A model generated the notes under the pieces. That model did no database searches. It worked only from the letters and a program-made list of their open reading frames with translations, and was not told where the DNA came from. From Paracoccaceae bacterium (GTDB lineage Bacteria; Pseudomonadota; Alphaproteobacteria; Rhodobacterales; Rhodobacteraceae), in NCBI GenBank assembly GCA_003535335.1, contig DOHJ01000165.1:5826-19419 (forward strand): a DNA stretch of 13,594 nucleotides, given 5' to 3'. Both the position numbers and the translations under genes were made by a program. Positions 1-7,876 of the stretch are shown piece after piece. Every line of letters starts with the position of its first letter. The first letter of the stretch is position 1.

Positions 1-4
1 ACCA

Positions 5-33
5 TTGACTAAATTTTCTGGTCAAATGATAAA
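5..33 (+). promoter_or_regulatory. putative fec promoter overlapped by an imperfect palindrome
   Basis: A TTGACT -35-like hexamer (5-10) is followed 17 bases later by GATAAA (28-33), a 4/6 match to the -10 consensus. The -35 box is the left arm of an imperfect palindrome: TTGACTAAA (5-13), a 3-base centre, then TCTGGTCAA (17-25), with 7 of 9 arm positions complementary. That geometry is what one expects of a repressor site covering a promoter, here probably iron-responsive because fecBCDE follows. It does not match the RirA/IRO spacing (TGA-N9-TCA) or a Fur box as I know them. The predicted start lies about 60 bases before fecB. It could also belong to a gene upstream of the window. Confidence 0.35.
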
Positions 34-99
34 CGCGCCAGCCAATCGTCCGTTTCAATAGATCAGCCAGCATCTGAAAATCAAAACAGGAGAGACAAA

Positions 100-1017
100 A
101 TGAATTGGCTATTACGCGCCCTTGGCGCAACCGCGATTATGGCTTTTGCAACCGTTACAAATGCCGGCGAAATCAGCCACGAATTGGGCACCACAACGGT
201 GCCGGACGCCCCAAAGCGCATCGTTGTGCTGGAATTCAGCTTTATCGACGCGCTGGCCTCGGTCGGGGTTTCACCTGTTGGCATTGCTGACGATAAAAAA
301 CGTGACCGGATAATCCCGGCCTATACCGATATTATCGGCACTGACTGGGTTTCGGTCGGCACCCGCAAAACCCCCAGCCTCGAGGTGATTGCATCGTTAA
401 AACCCGACCTGATCATCGCCGATAAAAAACGCCATTCCGCCGCCTATGAAACCCTGTCGGAAATCGCCCCGACAATCGTGCTGGATTCGCTGGCCGGAGA
501 TTACCACGCATCCGTTGCGCAAATGGGCGTGATTGGCCAAGCCATCGGCAAATCGGCCGAAATGGAAACCCGCGTGGCAGCCCACAAGGCAACCATGGCG
601 GATTACATTGCAAAAATCGGCCCCAAAGCTGCAAATTATTCGGCCCAGTTCGGTGTGACCAACGCCAAAGGCCTGTGGCTGCACAGCCCGATTTCCTATA
701 ACGGATCCTTGCTGAAAATGTTCGGATTTGCCAGTAACATGAAACCAAAAGAGGGCGGCGTTTATGAAAAAACCTATGTTCCGACCACGCTGGAACAGCT
801 GTCCGAAGTAAACCCTGACATCCTGATTTTTGGCGAATATGTTGATCCGTCACACGTAGACAGCTGGGCGAACGAGGCTTTGTATAAGGGGCTTGCGGCC
901 GTGCAATACGGGCAGGTTTTCAATGTGACCGCACATAACTGGTCACGCCTGCGCGGTATGCTGGCGGCTGAAATGACAGCCAAAGACCTGCTGGAAATTA
1001 TGTCGGGCCTTGACTAG
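100..1017 (+). CDS. fecB: FecB-like periplasmic ferric-dicitrate binding protein
   Basis: This 305-aa protein is the periplasmic substrate-binding component of an iron(III)-chelate ABC importer. It would take ferric citrate from the outer-membrane receptor and deliver it to FecCD. A signal peptide spans residues 1-22, with cleavage predicted after TNA. The mature protein has the class III binding-protein layout. Its RIVVLEFSFIDAL stretch (40-52), GIADD (61-65), SLEVIASLKPDLIIAD (93-108) and the C-terminal NWSRLRGMLAAE (about 280-291) closely parallel E. coli FecB as I recall it, which is why I prefer FecB over a generic siderophore binder. The ATG is preceded by a strong AGGAGA (88-93). It is the first gene of fecBCDE; fecC starts 11 bases after its stop. 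Substrate identity is inferred from family resemblance; another carboxylate siderophore is possible. Confidence 0.9.
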   Translation: MNWLLRALGATAIMAFATVTNAGEISHELGTTTVPDAPKRIVVLEFSFIDALASVGVSPVGIADDKKRDRIIPAYTDIIGTDWVSVGTRKTPSLEVIASLKPDLIIADKKRHSAAYETLSEIAPTIVLDSLAGDYHASVAQMGVIGQAIGKSAEMETRVAAHKATMADYIAKIGPKAANYSAQFGVTNAKGLWLHSPISYNGSLLKMFGFASNMKPKEGGVYEKTYVPTTLEQLSEVNPDILIFGEYVDPSHVDSWANEALYKGLAAVQYGQVFNVTAHNWSRLRGMLAAEMTAKDLLEIMSGLD

Positions 1018-1028
1018 GATTCGCCACC

Positions 1029-2039
1029 TTGACGGGCACTAAAACACGCCCTTCCCGCAAATCAATTGTCATACTGCTCTTGCTGCTGGCATTGATTGCG
1101 GGCGGGATTTTTTCCGCTATCACAGGCGGACGATCCGACACGGGCATTACACAGCTTTGGGGCGTGATTTTCACCCCCGACAGCAGCCTGCCCCAATCGG
1201 TTTTACGCGACATCCGCCTGCCCCGCACATTTTCGGCGGCCCTGCTTGGGGTTAATCTGGGGCTGGCCGGGTTGGCCTTGCAGGCCATCACCCGAAACCC
1301 GCTGGCCTCGCCGGCAATTCTGGGCATCAACCAAGGTGCCGCACTTGGCTTGACCCTAAGTCTGATAATCCCCGGCCTGACAGGTCTTTCGCCCGATGCA
1401 ATGGCCGTGGCCGGCGCAATGGCGGCCGGCGTTTTAACCTTTGCAATTGCTGGCGGATTGCGCGGAAAAATGGATTCGATGCGGCTGATTTTGGGCGGCG
1501 TGGCCGTTGGGGCCTTTGCCTATGCAATCGTGCGGTTTTCTTTCACGCTGGATGACGAACTGGCCCGCTCCGTGGTGCGCTGGACGGTGGGTGACATCGG
1601 CTATATCCGCTGGCCGCAAACCCGCTGGCTGGCGATCTGGGCCTTGGCGGGCTTGCTGTGTTCGTTTGTTTTGGCCCAGAGATTTAACCTGATGGCCTTG
1701 GGTCAGGCCTCGGCCCAGGGGCTGGGCTCTGACCCGCGAATAACCTTGCTTTTGGGCACAATTCTGGCGGCGGCATTGGCCGGCATCAGCGTTTCTGTGG
1801 CCGGCCCGATTGCCTTTGTCGGGCTGGTCGTTCCCCATATCGCGCGCATCGGATTTGGCGCGGATCACCGCATTTTAGTGCCCGCAACCGCGCTAACAGG
1901 TGCAGCGCTGATGCTGCTGGCGGACGGGTTGTCAAAATGGCTGAGCGCACCGGTTGAAACCCCGATCGGGGTAATCGCGGCGCTGATCGGTGCGCCCTGG
2001 TTTTTATGGCTGACCCTAAGCACAAAGGAAAGCCGATGA
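1029..2039 (+). CDS. fecC: FecC-like ferric-dicitrate ABC permease
   Basis: This 336-aa inner-membrane permease of the FecCD/BtuC family is one of the two membrane subunits that pass ferric citrate into the cytoplasm. It is highly hydrophobic throughout. It carries the family landmarks IRLPRTFSAALLG, the NPLASPAILGINQGAALG segment after the second helix, and the late GPIAFVGLVVPHIARI segment, whose cytoplasmic loop contacts the ATPase. The start is TTG. No ATG lies before the conserved N-terminus, and AGGAT (1016-1020) sits about 8 bases upstream. Translation is probably coupled to fecB. Its last bases overlap the fecD start (ATGA). The two consecutive FecCD genes imply a heterodimeric permease. 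Confidence 0.9.
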   Translation: MTGTKTRPSRKSIVILLLLLALIAGGIFSAITGGRSDTGITQLWGVIFTPDSSLPQSVLRDIRLPRTFSAALLGVNLGLAGLALQAITRNPLASPAILGINQGAALGLTLSLIIPGLTGLSPDAMAVAGAMAAGVLTFAIAGGLRGKMDSMRLILGGVAVGAFAYAIVRFSFTLDDELARSVVRWTVGDIGYIRWPQTRWLAIWALAGLLCSFVLAQRFNLMALGQASAQGLGSDPRITLLLGTILAAALAGISVSVAGPIAFVGLVVPHIARIGFGADHRILVPATALTGAALMLLADGLSKWLSAPVETPIGVIAALIGAPWFLWLTLSTKESR

Positions 2040-3031
2040 GCCTGCGTTTTGGTATCACTTTGACGGCTTTAACCCTGTTATGCATTCTGGCTAGCGTCTG
2101 GAGCATTTCGGCGGGGGCCGTGCAAATTTCAACCGCTGAAATCATCAACACCCTGTTCAATCTGGACGGGCCAAAGCAGGAATACATCATAAACCGATCC
2201 CGCCTGCCCCGCACTTTGCTGGCGCTGGTAACGGGTGGTGCGCTGGCGCTTTCGGGGGCGATCATTCAGGCCCTGTTGCGCAATCCACTGGCCAGCCCGA
2301 AAATCATCGGCATCAATTCCGGTGCGGCGCTGGCGGTGCTTTTGGGAACCTTGTTTTTCCCTGATATCGCCCTGCGCTGGCTGCCGGTCATAGCCGCAAT
2401 CGGGGCTATCGCCGTGGCCGTGTTTATTTTTGCCTTGGCCGAGCTGCGACCGATTTCACCCGCCCGTCTGGCGCTGGTCGGGATTGCGGTTGGGTTCACC
2501 TGTGACGCGGGCGTTGATTATATTTTAGTGACGGCCTCGACTTACGAATTTTCCGCCCCGCTGGTTTGGCTGACCGGATCACTTTGGGCGCGGGGCTGGT
2601 CGCACCTGAATGCGGTTTGGCCTGCGTTAATAGCGCTGTCGGCCCTGTGTTTACTGCTCTCGTTCCGGCTGGATCTGATCCGGCTGGGTGCGGCACAGGC
2701 CACGGGGCTTGGGATGAATGTGCGTCTTGAGCGACTAATATTGCTGGGGCTGGCAACCTTGTTGGCGGCCCTTTCGGTTAGTGTGGTCGGGGTGTTGGGT
2801 TTTGTCGGTCTGATGTCCCCCCACATCGCCCGAAAACTGGTCGGCGGGGTGCATCGCGGCATGTTGCCCGTGGCCATGTTGACCGGCATGTTGCTGGTGG
2901 TTCTGGCCGATGCAACCGGACGGGTGATCCTGCCGCCAATCGAAGTATCCGCCGGAATCCTGACGGCGATTTTTGGCGCGCCGTTCTTTATTTTCATCCT
3001 GCTTACCAGCCGATCCGAGGACGAAACATGA
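2036..3031 (+). CDS. fecD: FecD-like ferric-dicitrate ABC permease
   Basis: This 331-aa FecCD-family permease is the partner of FecC. It shows SRLPRTLLALVTGGALALSG, NPLASPKIIGINSGAAL and LGFVGLMSPHIAR in the order and spacing expected, and WLTGSLWARGWS in the middle as in FecD. I place the start at ATG 2036 rather than at an in-frame ATG at 2006. The 2036 codon forms the 4-base ATGA overlap with the fecC stop and has AAGGAAAG (2025-2032) directly in front. The upstream start would add ten charged residues (ADPKHKGKP) that do not look like family sequence. The 3' end overlaps fecE by another ATGA, so both junctions suggest translational coupling and fixed stoichiometry. Confidence 0.9.
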   Translation: MSLRFGITLTALTLLCILASVWSISAGAVQISTAEIINTLFNLDGPKQEYIINRSRLPRTLLALVTGGALALSGAIIQALLRNPLASPKIIGINSGAALAVLLGTLFFPDIALRWLPVIAAIGAIAVAVFIFALAELRPISPARLALVGIAVGFTCDAGVDYILVTASTYEFSAPLVWLTGSLWARGWSHLNAVWPALIALSALCLLLSFRLDLIRLGAAQATGLGMNVRLERLILLGLATLLAALSVSVVGVLGFVGLMSPHIARKLVGGVHRGMLPVAMLTGMLLVVLADATGRVILPPIEVSAGILTAIFGAPFFIFILLTSRSEDET

Positions 3032-3792
3032 GCATCGTTTTAAAAAATATCAATGCAGGTTACAAAGGGTTTCGTCTGAAAGAAATCAGCCTGAAAATCG
3101 AAACCGGTAGTTTTACGGCGCTGATCGGGCCAAACGGTTGTGGAAAATCCACTCTGCTAAAAACCATTGCCCGCATTTTGCCAACTGCTGGTGGAGCCGT
3201 TGAAATTGCCGGCAAAAACATCAAATCCGAACGCACCAAAGCCGTGGCGCGCAAGGTTGCGGTTTTGCCACAACACCCCGTGGTGCCACCCGGCATTTCG
3301 GTGCAGCAACTGGTTGGATACGGACGCGCGCCGCATCAGAACCTGCTGGGATTTAAAACTGCAAAAGATCATGAAATGATTGAACATGCGCTAAAAACCG
3401 TTTCGTTGATTGATCTGCGCCATAAACTGGTGGCCGAATTGTCCGGCGGCCAGCGTCAGCGTGCCTTTGTCGCCATGAGCATTGCGCAAGACACGCCCTA
3501 TCTGCTGTTTGACGAGCCAACCAGTTTTCTGGATATCCGCTATCAATACGAGGTTCTGGATTTATTGCGCGATCTGAACAACAAGGGGCGCACCTGTGTG
3601 GTGGTGCTGCATGACATTGCCCAAGCGGCGCGTTATGCGACCGATCTGGTAGTGATGAAGGATGGCGCAATTCATAGCCGTGGCACACCAAAAACGGTGA
3701 TAACGCCGCAAACCGTTGAGCAGGTTTACGAAATCAAGGCCCGCGTTTATCAGGATCCGGTCAGCAATACCGCAGTTGTTAGTCCGCTTTAA
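3028..3792 (+). CDS. fecE: FecE-like ferric-dicitrate ABC transporter ATPase
   Basis: This 254-aa cytoplasmic ATPase would dimerise under the FecCD permease and power uptake. All nucleotide-binding motifs are visible and intact: Walker A GPNGCGKST (34-42), Q-loop Gln82 (VLPQH), signature LSGGQ (138-142), Walker B YLLFDEP (158-164), D-loop SFLD (166-169) and the switch His195 (VVVLHD). Length is typical of FecE/FepC. The ATG overlaps the fecD stop (ATGA), with GAGG (3017-3020) as ribosome-binding site. The last codons lie inside a terminator-like hairpin, so the operon appears to end here, with fecB, fecC, fecD and fecE complete. No outer-membrane receptor (FecA) or FecIR regulator is within the window. 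Confidence 0.93.
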   Translation: MSIVLKNINAGYKGFRLKEISLKIETGSFTALIGPNGCGKSTLLKTIARILPTAGGAVEIAGKNIKSERTKAVARKVAVLPQHPVVPPGISVQQLVGYGRAPHQNLLGFKTAKDHEMIEHALKTVSLIDLRHKLVAELSGGQRQRAFVAMSIAQDTPYLLFDEPTSFLDIRYQYEVLDLLRDLNNKGRTCVVVLHDIAQAARYATDLVVMKDGAIHSRGTPKTVITPQTVEQVYEIKARVYQDPVSNTAVVSPL

Positions 3793-3818
3793 AGTCGGGC
3801 TAACGATTTATTTATTTT
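3778..3818 (+). terminator. intrinsic terminator of fecBCDE overlapping the stop codon
   Basis: GTTAGTCCG (3778-3786) pairs with CGGGCTAAC (3796-3804) through 5 bp, one T-G position and 3 bp, around a 9-base loop that contains the fecE TAA. A T-rich run (3807-3818) follows on the plus strand. The hairpin sits inside the last fecE codons, and the T-run lies within the last codons of the convergent CoA-transferase gene. It is therefore a compact plus-strand terminator that also stops readthrough antisense to the next gene. The minus-strand flank lacks a T-run, so I do not predict efficient termination in the other direction. Confidence 0.6.
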
Positions 3819-4917
3819 TGGCAAGCACAGGTGCGGTTTTATCCAGCGCCAATTCTGCATCTGAAAACACCCACGGCCCGCGAAGCCCCGCAACGCCCTC
3901 GGGATTAATCACCATACCACGGTGCCGGATTTGCGGATCATTCAGCGCTTGCTCAACCGTATTGATCGGCCCCGCCGGAACAACTGCGGCCTCGCATGCG
4001 GCCAATAAATCGGCAGATGTACGATTGGCAAACGCCTGCTCGATAATTTCTGTCAGCTCGGCCCTGTTTTGCACCCTTTGGTGATTGCTGGCAAAGCGCG
4101 CATCATGTGCCAGTTCGGCCTGGTTAATTACCTTGCAAAACCGTTTGAATTGCCCGTCGTTTCCAACCGCAATTATAATATAGCTATCCTTGGTCGCCAT
4201 GCCTTGGTAGGGGGCAATATTAGGGTGGGCATTGCCGCGCCGTGTCGGGCTTTTGCCCGTCACCAGATAATTCATCGCCTGATTTGCCAGCATTGTGGTG
4301 GCGCAATCTTGCAGTGACATATCAATATGTTGACCCTTGCCGGTTTTATGGCGTTGCTCGACTGCCGCCAGCACGCCGATGGTGCCGTAAAGACCGGTAA
4401 CAATATCCGTCACAGCCACGCCAACTTTTTGCGGTGTGCCGTCGGCTTCGCCGGTGATCGACATTAAACCGGACATACCTTGCAACAAAAAATCATATCC
4501 GGCACGGTTTGCATAAGGCCCGTCCTGCCCGAAACCGGTGATCGAGCAATAAATCAGTCGCGGGTTCAGCTTGCTTAAACTGGCGTAATCCAGCCCGTAT
4601 TTAGCCAAGCCCCCGACCTTGAAATTCTCGATCAGAATATCCGCGTCCATCACCAGATCACGCACGATTTTCTGACCCTCAGCCGTGCGAAAATCCGCCA
4701 CAACCGAGGTTTTCCCCCGATTGGCCGCGTAAAAATAGGCCGCCGATTTGTCGCCATTATGCTCGATATAGGGCGGACCCCATTTGCGAGTGTCATCACC
4801 TTCAGGCGATTCAACCTTGATAACCTCGGCCCCCAAATCGGCCAGAGATTGACCAATCAGCGGTCCGGCCAAAATGCGGGCAAGTTCAACAACCTTCATG
4901 TCTTCTAGCGGCTTCAT
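3808..4917 (-). CDS. CaiB/BaiF class III CoA-transferase, probable glutarate CoA-transferase
   Basis: This 369-aa cytoplasmic family III CoA-transferase moves CoA between acids through an aspartyl-CoA anhydride intermediate. The N-terminus has VVELARILAGPLIGQSLADLG and GAEVIKVE. DDTRKWGPPY (41-50) and SITGFGQDGPYANRAGYDF follow. Asp171 in GVAVTDIVTG aligns by position with the catalytic Asp169 of formyl-CoA transferase. The C-terminal part has the usual VVPAGPINTVEQAL. The pattern is close to human SUGCT (succinyl-CoA:glutarate CoA-transferase) as I recall it, and the divergent neighbour is gcdH, so glutarate activation is the natural role. The start has AGGAG (4924-4928 on the minus strand) 6 bases ahead. 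Its end converges on fecE with only 15 bases between. Substrate assignment is inferred; other dicarboxylates are possible. Confidence 0.87.
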   Translation of the reverse strand: MKPLEDMKVVELARILAGPLIGQSLADLGAEVIKVESPEGDDTRKWGPPYIEHNGDKSAAYFYAANRGKTSVVADFRTAEGQKIVRDLVMDADILIENFKVGGLAKYGLDYASLSKLNPRLIYCSITGFGQDGPYANRAGYDFLLQGMSGLMSITGEADGTPQKVGVAVTDIVTGLYGTIGVLAAVEQRHKTGKGQHIDMSLQDCATTMLANQAMNYLVTGKSPTRRGNAHPNIAPYQGMATKDSYIIIAVGNDGQFKRFCKVINQAELAHDARFASNHQRVQNRAELTEIIEQAFANRTSADLLAACEAAVVPAGPINTVEQALNDPQIRHRGMVINPEGVAGLRGPWVFSDAELALDKTAPVLAKNK

Positions 4918-5147
4918 AGCTTGCTCCTGATTATGGCTTCTACTGTTTTGCTTGCATTAGAAACGGGACAAATGGCAAGGGTTATCTTCGGAATTTCGCG
5001 GCTGATGCCGTACCTGACACTTGCGCCAAAGATGCGCCGCTGCGTCCACTCTTGACGACGGCCAAGAACAGGTTGAAGAAGGATTTGATACTCTTGAGGC
5101 TGTGATAAAATCCAACATCACGGCCGGCGCAAAAAGGAACCTGCAAA
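4918..5147. promoter_or_regulatory. divergent promoter region between the CoA-transferase gene and gcdH
   Basis: These 230 bases must carry the promoters of two divergent genes. On the gcdH side I see TGATAAAAT (5103-5111), a reasonable -10-like element, but no good -35 at 16-18 bases. AAAGGAA (5133-5139) is the gcdH ribosome-binding site. On the other side, CTTGCATT (4951-4958) and AATGGCAAG (4971-4979) form an inverted repeat with one bulged base and a 12-base centre, 34-62 bases upstream of the CoA-transferase start. This is a plausible operator. In other bacteria gcdH is controlled by a LysR-type or similar regulator, but no regulator gene is present here. No start site can be fixed by eye. 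Confidence 0.35.
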
Positions 5148-6362
5148 ATGAGCCGCACTCTTGCCCCGCAAAGCCAACCCGCACTGTCCAGCTTCAACTG
5201 GGAAGACGCCTTGATGCTGGATGACCAACTTACCGCAGAAGAGCGCATGATCCGCGATTCCGCCAAAGCCTACGCGCAGGAAAAATTGCAACCCCGCATC
5301 ACGGACGCCTTTGCAAACGAAACCACCGATCCCGAAATTTTCCGCGAAATGGGCGAAATGGGCCTGTTGGGCGTCACCATCCCCGAAGAATACGGCGGCA
5401 TTGATGCGGGCTATGTGGCCTATGGTTTGGTCGCCCGCGAAATTGAGCGGGTCGATAGCGGTTACCGCTCGATGATGTCGGTGCAATCGTCTTTGGTGAT
5501 GTATCCGATTTACGCCTATGGAACCGATGAGCAGCGCAAAAAATACCTGCCCAAACTGGCCAGCGGTGACTTTATCGGCTGTTTCGGGCTGACCGAACCC
5601 GATGCCGGATCCGATCCCGGTTCAATGAAAACCACAGCCAAGAAAACCGATGCCGGTTATTTGCTGAACGGCACGAAAATGTGGATTTCCAACAGCCCGA
5701 TTGCCGATATTTTTGTTGTCTGGGCAAAATCCGAGGCCCACGGCGGCAAAATCCGCGGCTTTGTTTTGGAAAAAGGCATGAAAGGGTTGTCAGCCCCCAA
5801 AATCGACGGGAAAATGAGCCTGCGTGCCTCGATCACCGGTGAAATTGTCATGCAGGATGTGGAAGTCGGCCAAGATGCTTTGCTGCCACATGTCGAGGGT
5901 TTAAAAGGGCCGTTTGGCTGTTTGAACCGCGCGCGTTACGGCATTGCATGGGGCGTGATGGGTGCGGCCGAGGCCTGCTGGCACGGCGCATTGCAATACG
6001 GTCTGGACCGCAAGCAATTTAACAAACCACTGGCCGCCACCCAGCTGTTTCAGTTGAAACTGGCCAATATGCAGACCGAAATCAGTCTTGGCTTGCAGGC
6101 CTGTTTGCGGGTCGGGCGATTGATGGACGGTGCCAAAGCCGCGCCCGAAATGATTTCAATGATCAAACGCAACAATTGCGGCAAGGCGCTGGATATCGCC
6201 CGAAATGCGCGCGATATGCATGGCGGCAACGGTATTTCGCTGGAATTTCAGGTGATCCGGCATATGGTTAACCTTGAAACCGTCAACACCTATGAAGGCA
6301 CCCATGATGTGCATGCCCTGATTTTGGGCCGTGCGCAGACGGGGTTGCAAGCGTTCTTTTAA
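5148..6362 (+). CDS. gcdH: glutaryl-CoA dehydrogenase (decarboxylating acyl-CoA dehydrogenase)
   Basis: This 404-aa FAD enzyme oxidises and decarboxylates glutaryl-CoA to crotonyl-CoA, the last special step of lysine/tryptophan (and glutarate) breakdown, passing electrons to ETF. The N-terminal [20 protein letters not shown] is typical of GcdH rather than of other acyl-CoA dehydrogenases. [16 protein letters not shown] (100-115) holds Arg107 and Ser111, matching the residues of human GCDH that bind the substrate gamma-carboxylate. [16 protein letters not shown] (145-160) and NGTKMWISN (174-182) are flavin-site motifs. Glu383 in TYEGTHD is the catalytic base. Length is normal. The ATG has AAAGGAA 8 bases upstream. 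It is transcribed away from the CoA-transferase; the pair forms a glutarate module. Confidence 0.95.
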   Translation: MSRTLAPQSQPALSSFNWEDALMLDDQLTAEERMIRDSAKAYAQEKLQPRITDAFANETTDPEIFREMGEMGLLGVTIPEEYGGIDAGYVAYGLVAREIERVDSGYRSMMSVQSSLVMYPIYAYGTDEQRKKYLPKLASGDFIGCFGLTEPDAGSDPGSMKTTAKKTDAGYLLNGTKMWISNSPIADIFVVWAKSEAHGGKIRGFVLEKGMKGLSAPKIDGKMSLRASITGEIVMQDVEVGQDALLPHVEGLKGPFGCLNRARYGIAWGVMGAAEACWHGALQYGLDRKQFNKPLAATQLFQLKLANMQTEISLGLQACLRVGRLMDGAKAAPEMISMIKRNNCGKALDIARNARDMHGGNGISLEFQVIRHMVNLETVNTYEGTHDVHALILGRAQTGLQAFF

Positions 6363-6390
6363 TTTTTGCCAAATGTGACTAGGTGTTTAG

Positions 6391-6411
6391 TGCCGGCGCT
6401 AAAATCCGGCA
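6391..6411 (+). terminator. possible gcdH terminator hairpin
   Basis: TGCCGG (6391-6396) and CCGGCA (6406-6411) form a perfect 6-bp inverted repeat with a 9-base loop, 28 bases after the gcdH stop. What follows (ATTTC) is only weakly T-rich, so this may be a weak terminator or an RNA 3'-end stabiliser that still lets some transcription reach otnC. It lies in the 101-base gcdH-otnC gap, where I find no convincing sigma70 promoter. Confidence 0.35.
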
Positions 6412-6463
6412 ATTTCGGCACAGAAAATTTCTTTGCCAAAGCCTTTGAAATACTGGGGGAAAC

Positions 6464-7117
6464 ATGAGCGAAGAAGCAAAAACCCGCGAGCAAATCTGTG
6501 TGCTGGCAAAATCGTTATTTGATCGCGGTCTTACAGCAGGATCCACCGGTAATATTTCGGTTCGCTTGTCTGACGGCCGCTTTATTATCACCCCGACCGG
6601 CAGCAGTTTCGGCCGGCTTGATCCGGCGCGGCTTTCGCTGTGTGACGCCAACATGAATTTGCTGCAAGGCGACGCGCCCACCATCGAAGTGCCCTTGCAC
6701 AGCGCATTTTACGAAACCCGCGGCGCAACGACCGGCGCTGTGGTTCATCTGCATTCGTGCCATTCGGTGGCCTTGTCGATGCTGCCCGATACCGACCCCG
6801 ACAACATGTTGCCGCCCATCACCGCCTATCGGGTGATCCGGCTGGGCAAGGTTAAATTGCTGCCGTTTTTTTTGCCCGGTGATGCGGCCATGGGCAACGC
6901 AATTCGCGGTCTGGCAGGCAAACGCAGCGCCGTGGTGCTGGCAAATCACGGGCCTGTGGTGGCGGGCAAGGATCTGGAAGCTGCGGTTTATTCTGTTGAA
7001 GAGCTGGAAGAGAGCGCAAAACTGACCTTGATGACAAGGGGCATGAATCCGGTGTTTTTGAACGATAGCCAGATAAACGGGCTGGTCACTAAATTCGATG
7101 TGCAGTGGGATGACTAG
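6464..7117 (+). CDS. otnC: class II aldolase-fold 3-oxo-tetronate-4-phosphate decarboxylase
   Basis: This 217-aa cytoplasmic metal-dependent enzyme of the class II aldolase/adducin family matches OtnC. In known pathways OtnC decarboxylates 3-oxo-tetronate 4-phosphate to dihydroxyacetone phosphate. GLTAGSTGNISVRL (22-35) and TPTGSSFGRLDPARLS (43-58) are OtnC-type. The metal and active-site set is complete: Glu75 (PTIEVPLH), His95 and His97 (VVHLHS) and His162 (ANHGPVV). EELEESAKL (179-187) is also characteristic. GGGGGA-type ribosome binding (6455-6460) precedes the ATG. It overlaps otnI by 8 bases. An L-fuculose/ribulose-phosphate aldolase is the main alternative, but the OtnC motifs and the OtnI neighbour argue against it. 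Confidence 0.87.
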   Translation: MSEEAKTREQICVLAKSLFDRGLTAGSTGNISVRLSDGRFIITPTGSSFGRLDPARLSLCDANMNLLQGDAPTIEVPLHSAFYETRGATTGAVVHLHSCHSVALSMLPDTDPDNMLPPITAYRVIRLGKVKLLPFFLPGDAAMGNAIRGLAGKRSAVVLANHGPVVAGKDLEAAVYSVEELEESAKLTLMTRGMNPVFLNDSQINGLVTKFDVQWDD

Positions 7118-7862
7118 GTTTTCCGCCAATCTTGGGTTTTTATGGGCCGAGCTGACTTTGCCCGAGGCGATCCGCGCTGCGGCCAAGGCCGGATTTGACG
7201 CGGTTGAATGCCATTGGCCCTACGACACACCGCCCGAAGATGTCCGCAAAGCGCTGGTTGAAACCGGTTTGCCGATGCTGGGGTTAAATACATCACGCGG
7301 TAAAGCCGGTGAAAACGGATTGGCCGCACTGAAGGGGCGGACGCCACAAGCGCGGGCGGCCATTGATCAGGCGCTGGATTATGCGGTGGCGACTGGCACA
7401 AAAGCTGTGCATGTGATGGCGGGGTTTGCCAGTGGCCAGATTGCGCATGATACTTTTGTTGAAAATCTGCGCTATGCCTGCAAAAATGCGCGGCCCCACA
7501 ACATCACCATCCTGATCGAGCCGCTGAATGTTTATGATGCACCGGATTATTTTTTGCAAAATTCCGATCAGGCATTGCGCATTATCAATCAGCTCAATGA
7601 TCCGGCCCTAAAGCTGATGTTTGACTGTTATCATCTGCAAATCATGGAAGGCGATCTGATGCGCCGTTTGGAAAAATGCCTGCCAGTGGTCGGCCATATT
7701 CAATTTGCATCCGTGCCCGAACGCCGTGAGCCATCACTGGGCGAGCTGAATTACAAACACATCTTTACCCATATTGAAAAGCTGGGTTATTGTGCGCCGC
7801 TGGGGGCGGAATATAAACCGGATGGCAAAACCGAACCAACCCTTGACTGGATGAAATGGTAG
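7110..7862 (+). CDS. otnI: 2-oxo-tetronate isomerase (hydroxypyruvate isomerase family)
   Basis: This 250-aa TIM-barrel sugar-isomerase-like enzyme is the second half of the otn module. OtnI interconverts 2-oxo- and 3-oxo-tetronates before phosphorylation. The N-terminus MTRFSANLGFLW and VECHWPY (32-38) fit OtnI/Hyi. The probable metal and catalytic residues are Glu137 (LIEPLN), Asp172 and His175 (FDCYH), Gln198 (HIQFA) and Glu234 (GAEYKP). PERREPSLGELNY is a family hallmark. I chose ATG 7110 rather than the in-frame ATG 7098 because family members begin right at this M-x-R-F-x-A-N motif. The start overlaps the otnC stop (ATGACTAG), so the two are probably translationally coupled. Hydroxypyruvate isomerase is the closest alternative; the otnC linkage decides for OtnI. 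Confidence 0.85.
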   Translation: MTRFSANLGFLWAELTLPEAIRAAAKAGFDAVECHWPYDTPPEDVRKALVETGLPMLGLNTSRGKAGENGLAALKGRTPQARAAIDQALDYAVATGTKAVHVMAGFASGQIAHDTFVENLRYACKNARPHNITILIEPLNVYDAPDYFLQNSDQALRIINQLNDPALKLMFDCYHLQIMEGDLMRRLEKCLPVVGHIQFASVPERREPSLGELNYKHIFTHIEKLGYCAPLGAEYKPDGKTEPTLDWMKW

Positions 7863-7876
7863 GCCACACTGGCACC

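Noticed and set aside
6515..7186. Long minus-strand open frame (223 aa) opposite otnC
   Set aside because: It lies fully antisense to a clear otnC with all active-site residues. Its His/Gln/Arg-rich translation is what reversed coding DNA gives, and no family motif is visible.
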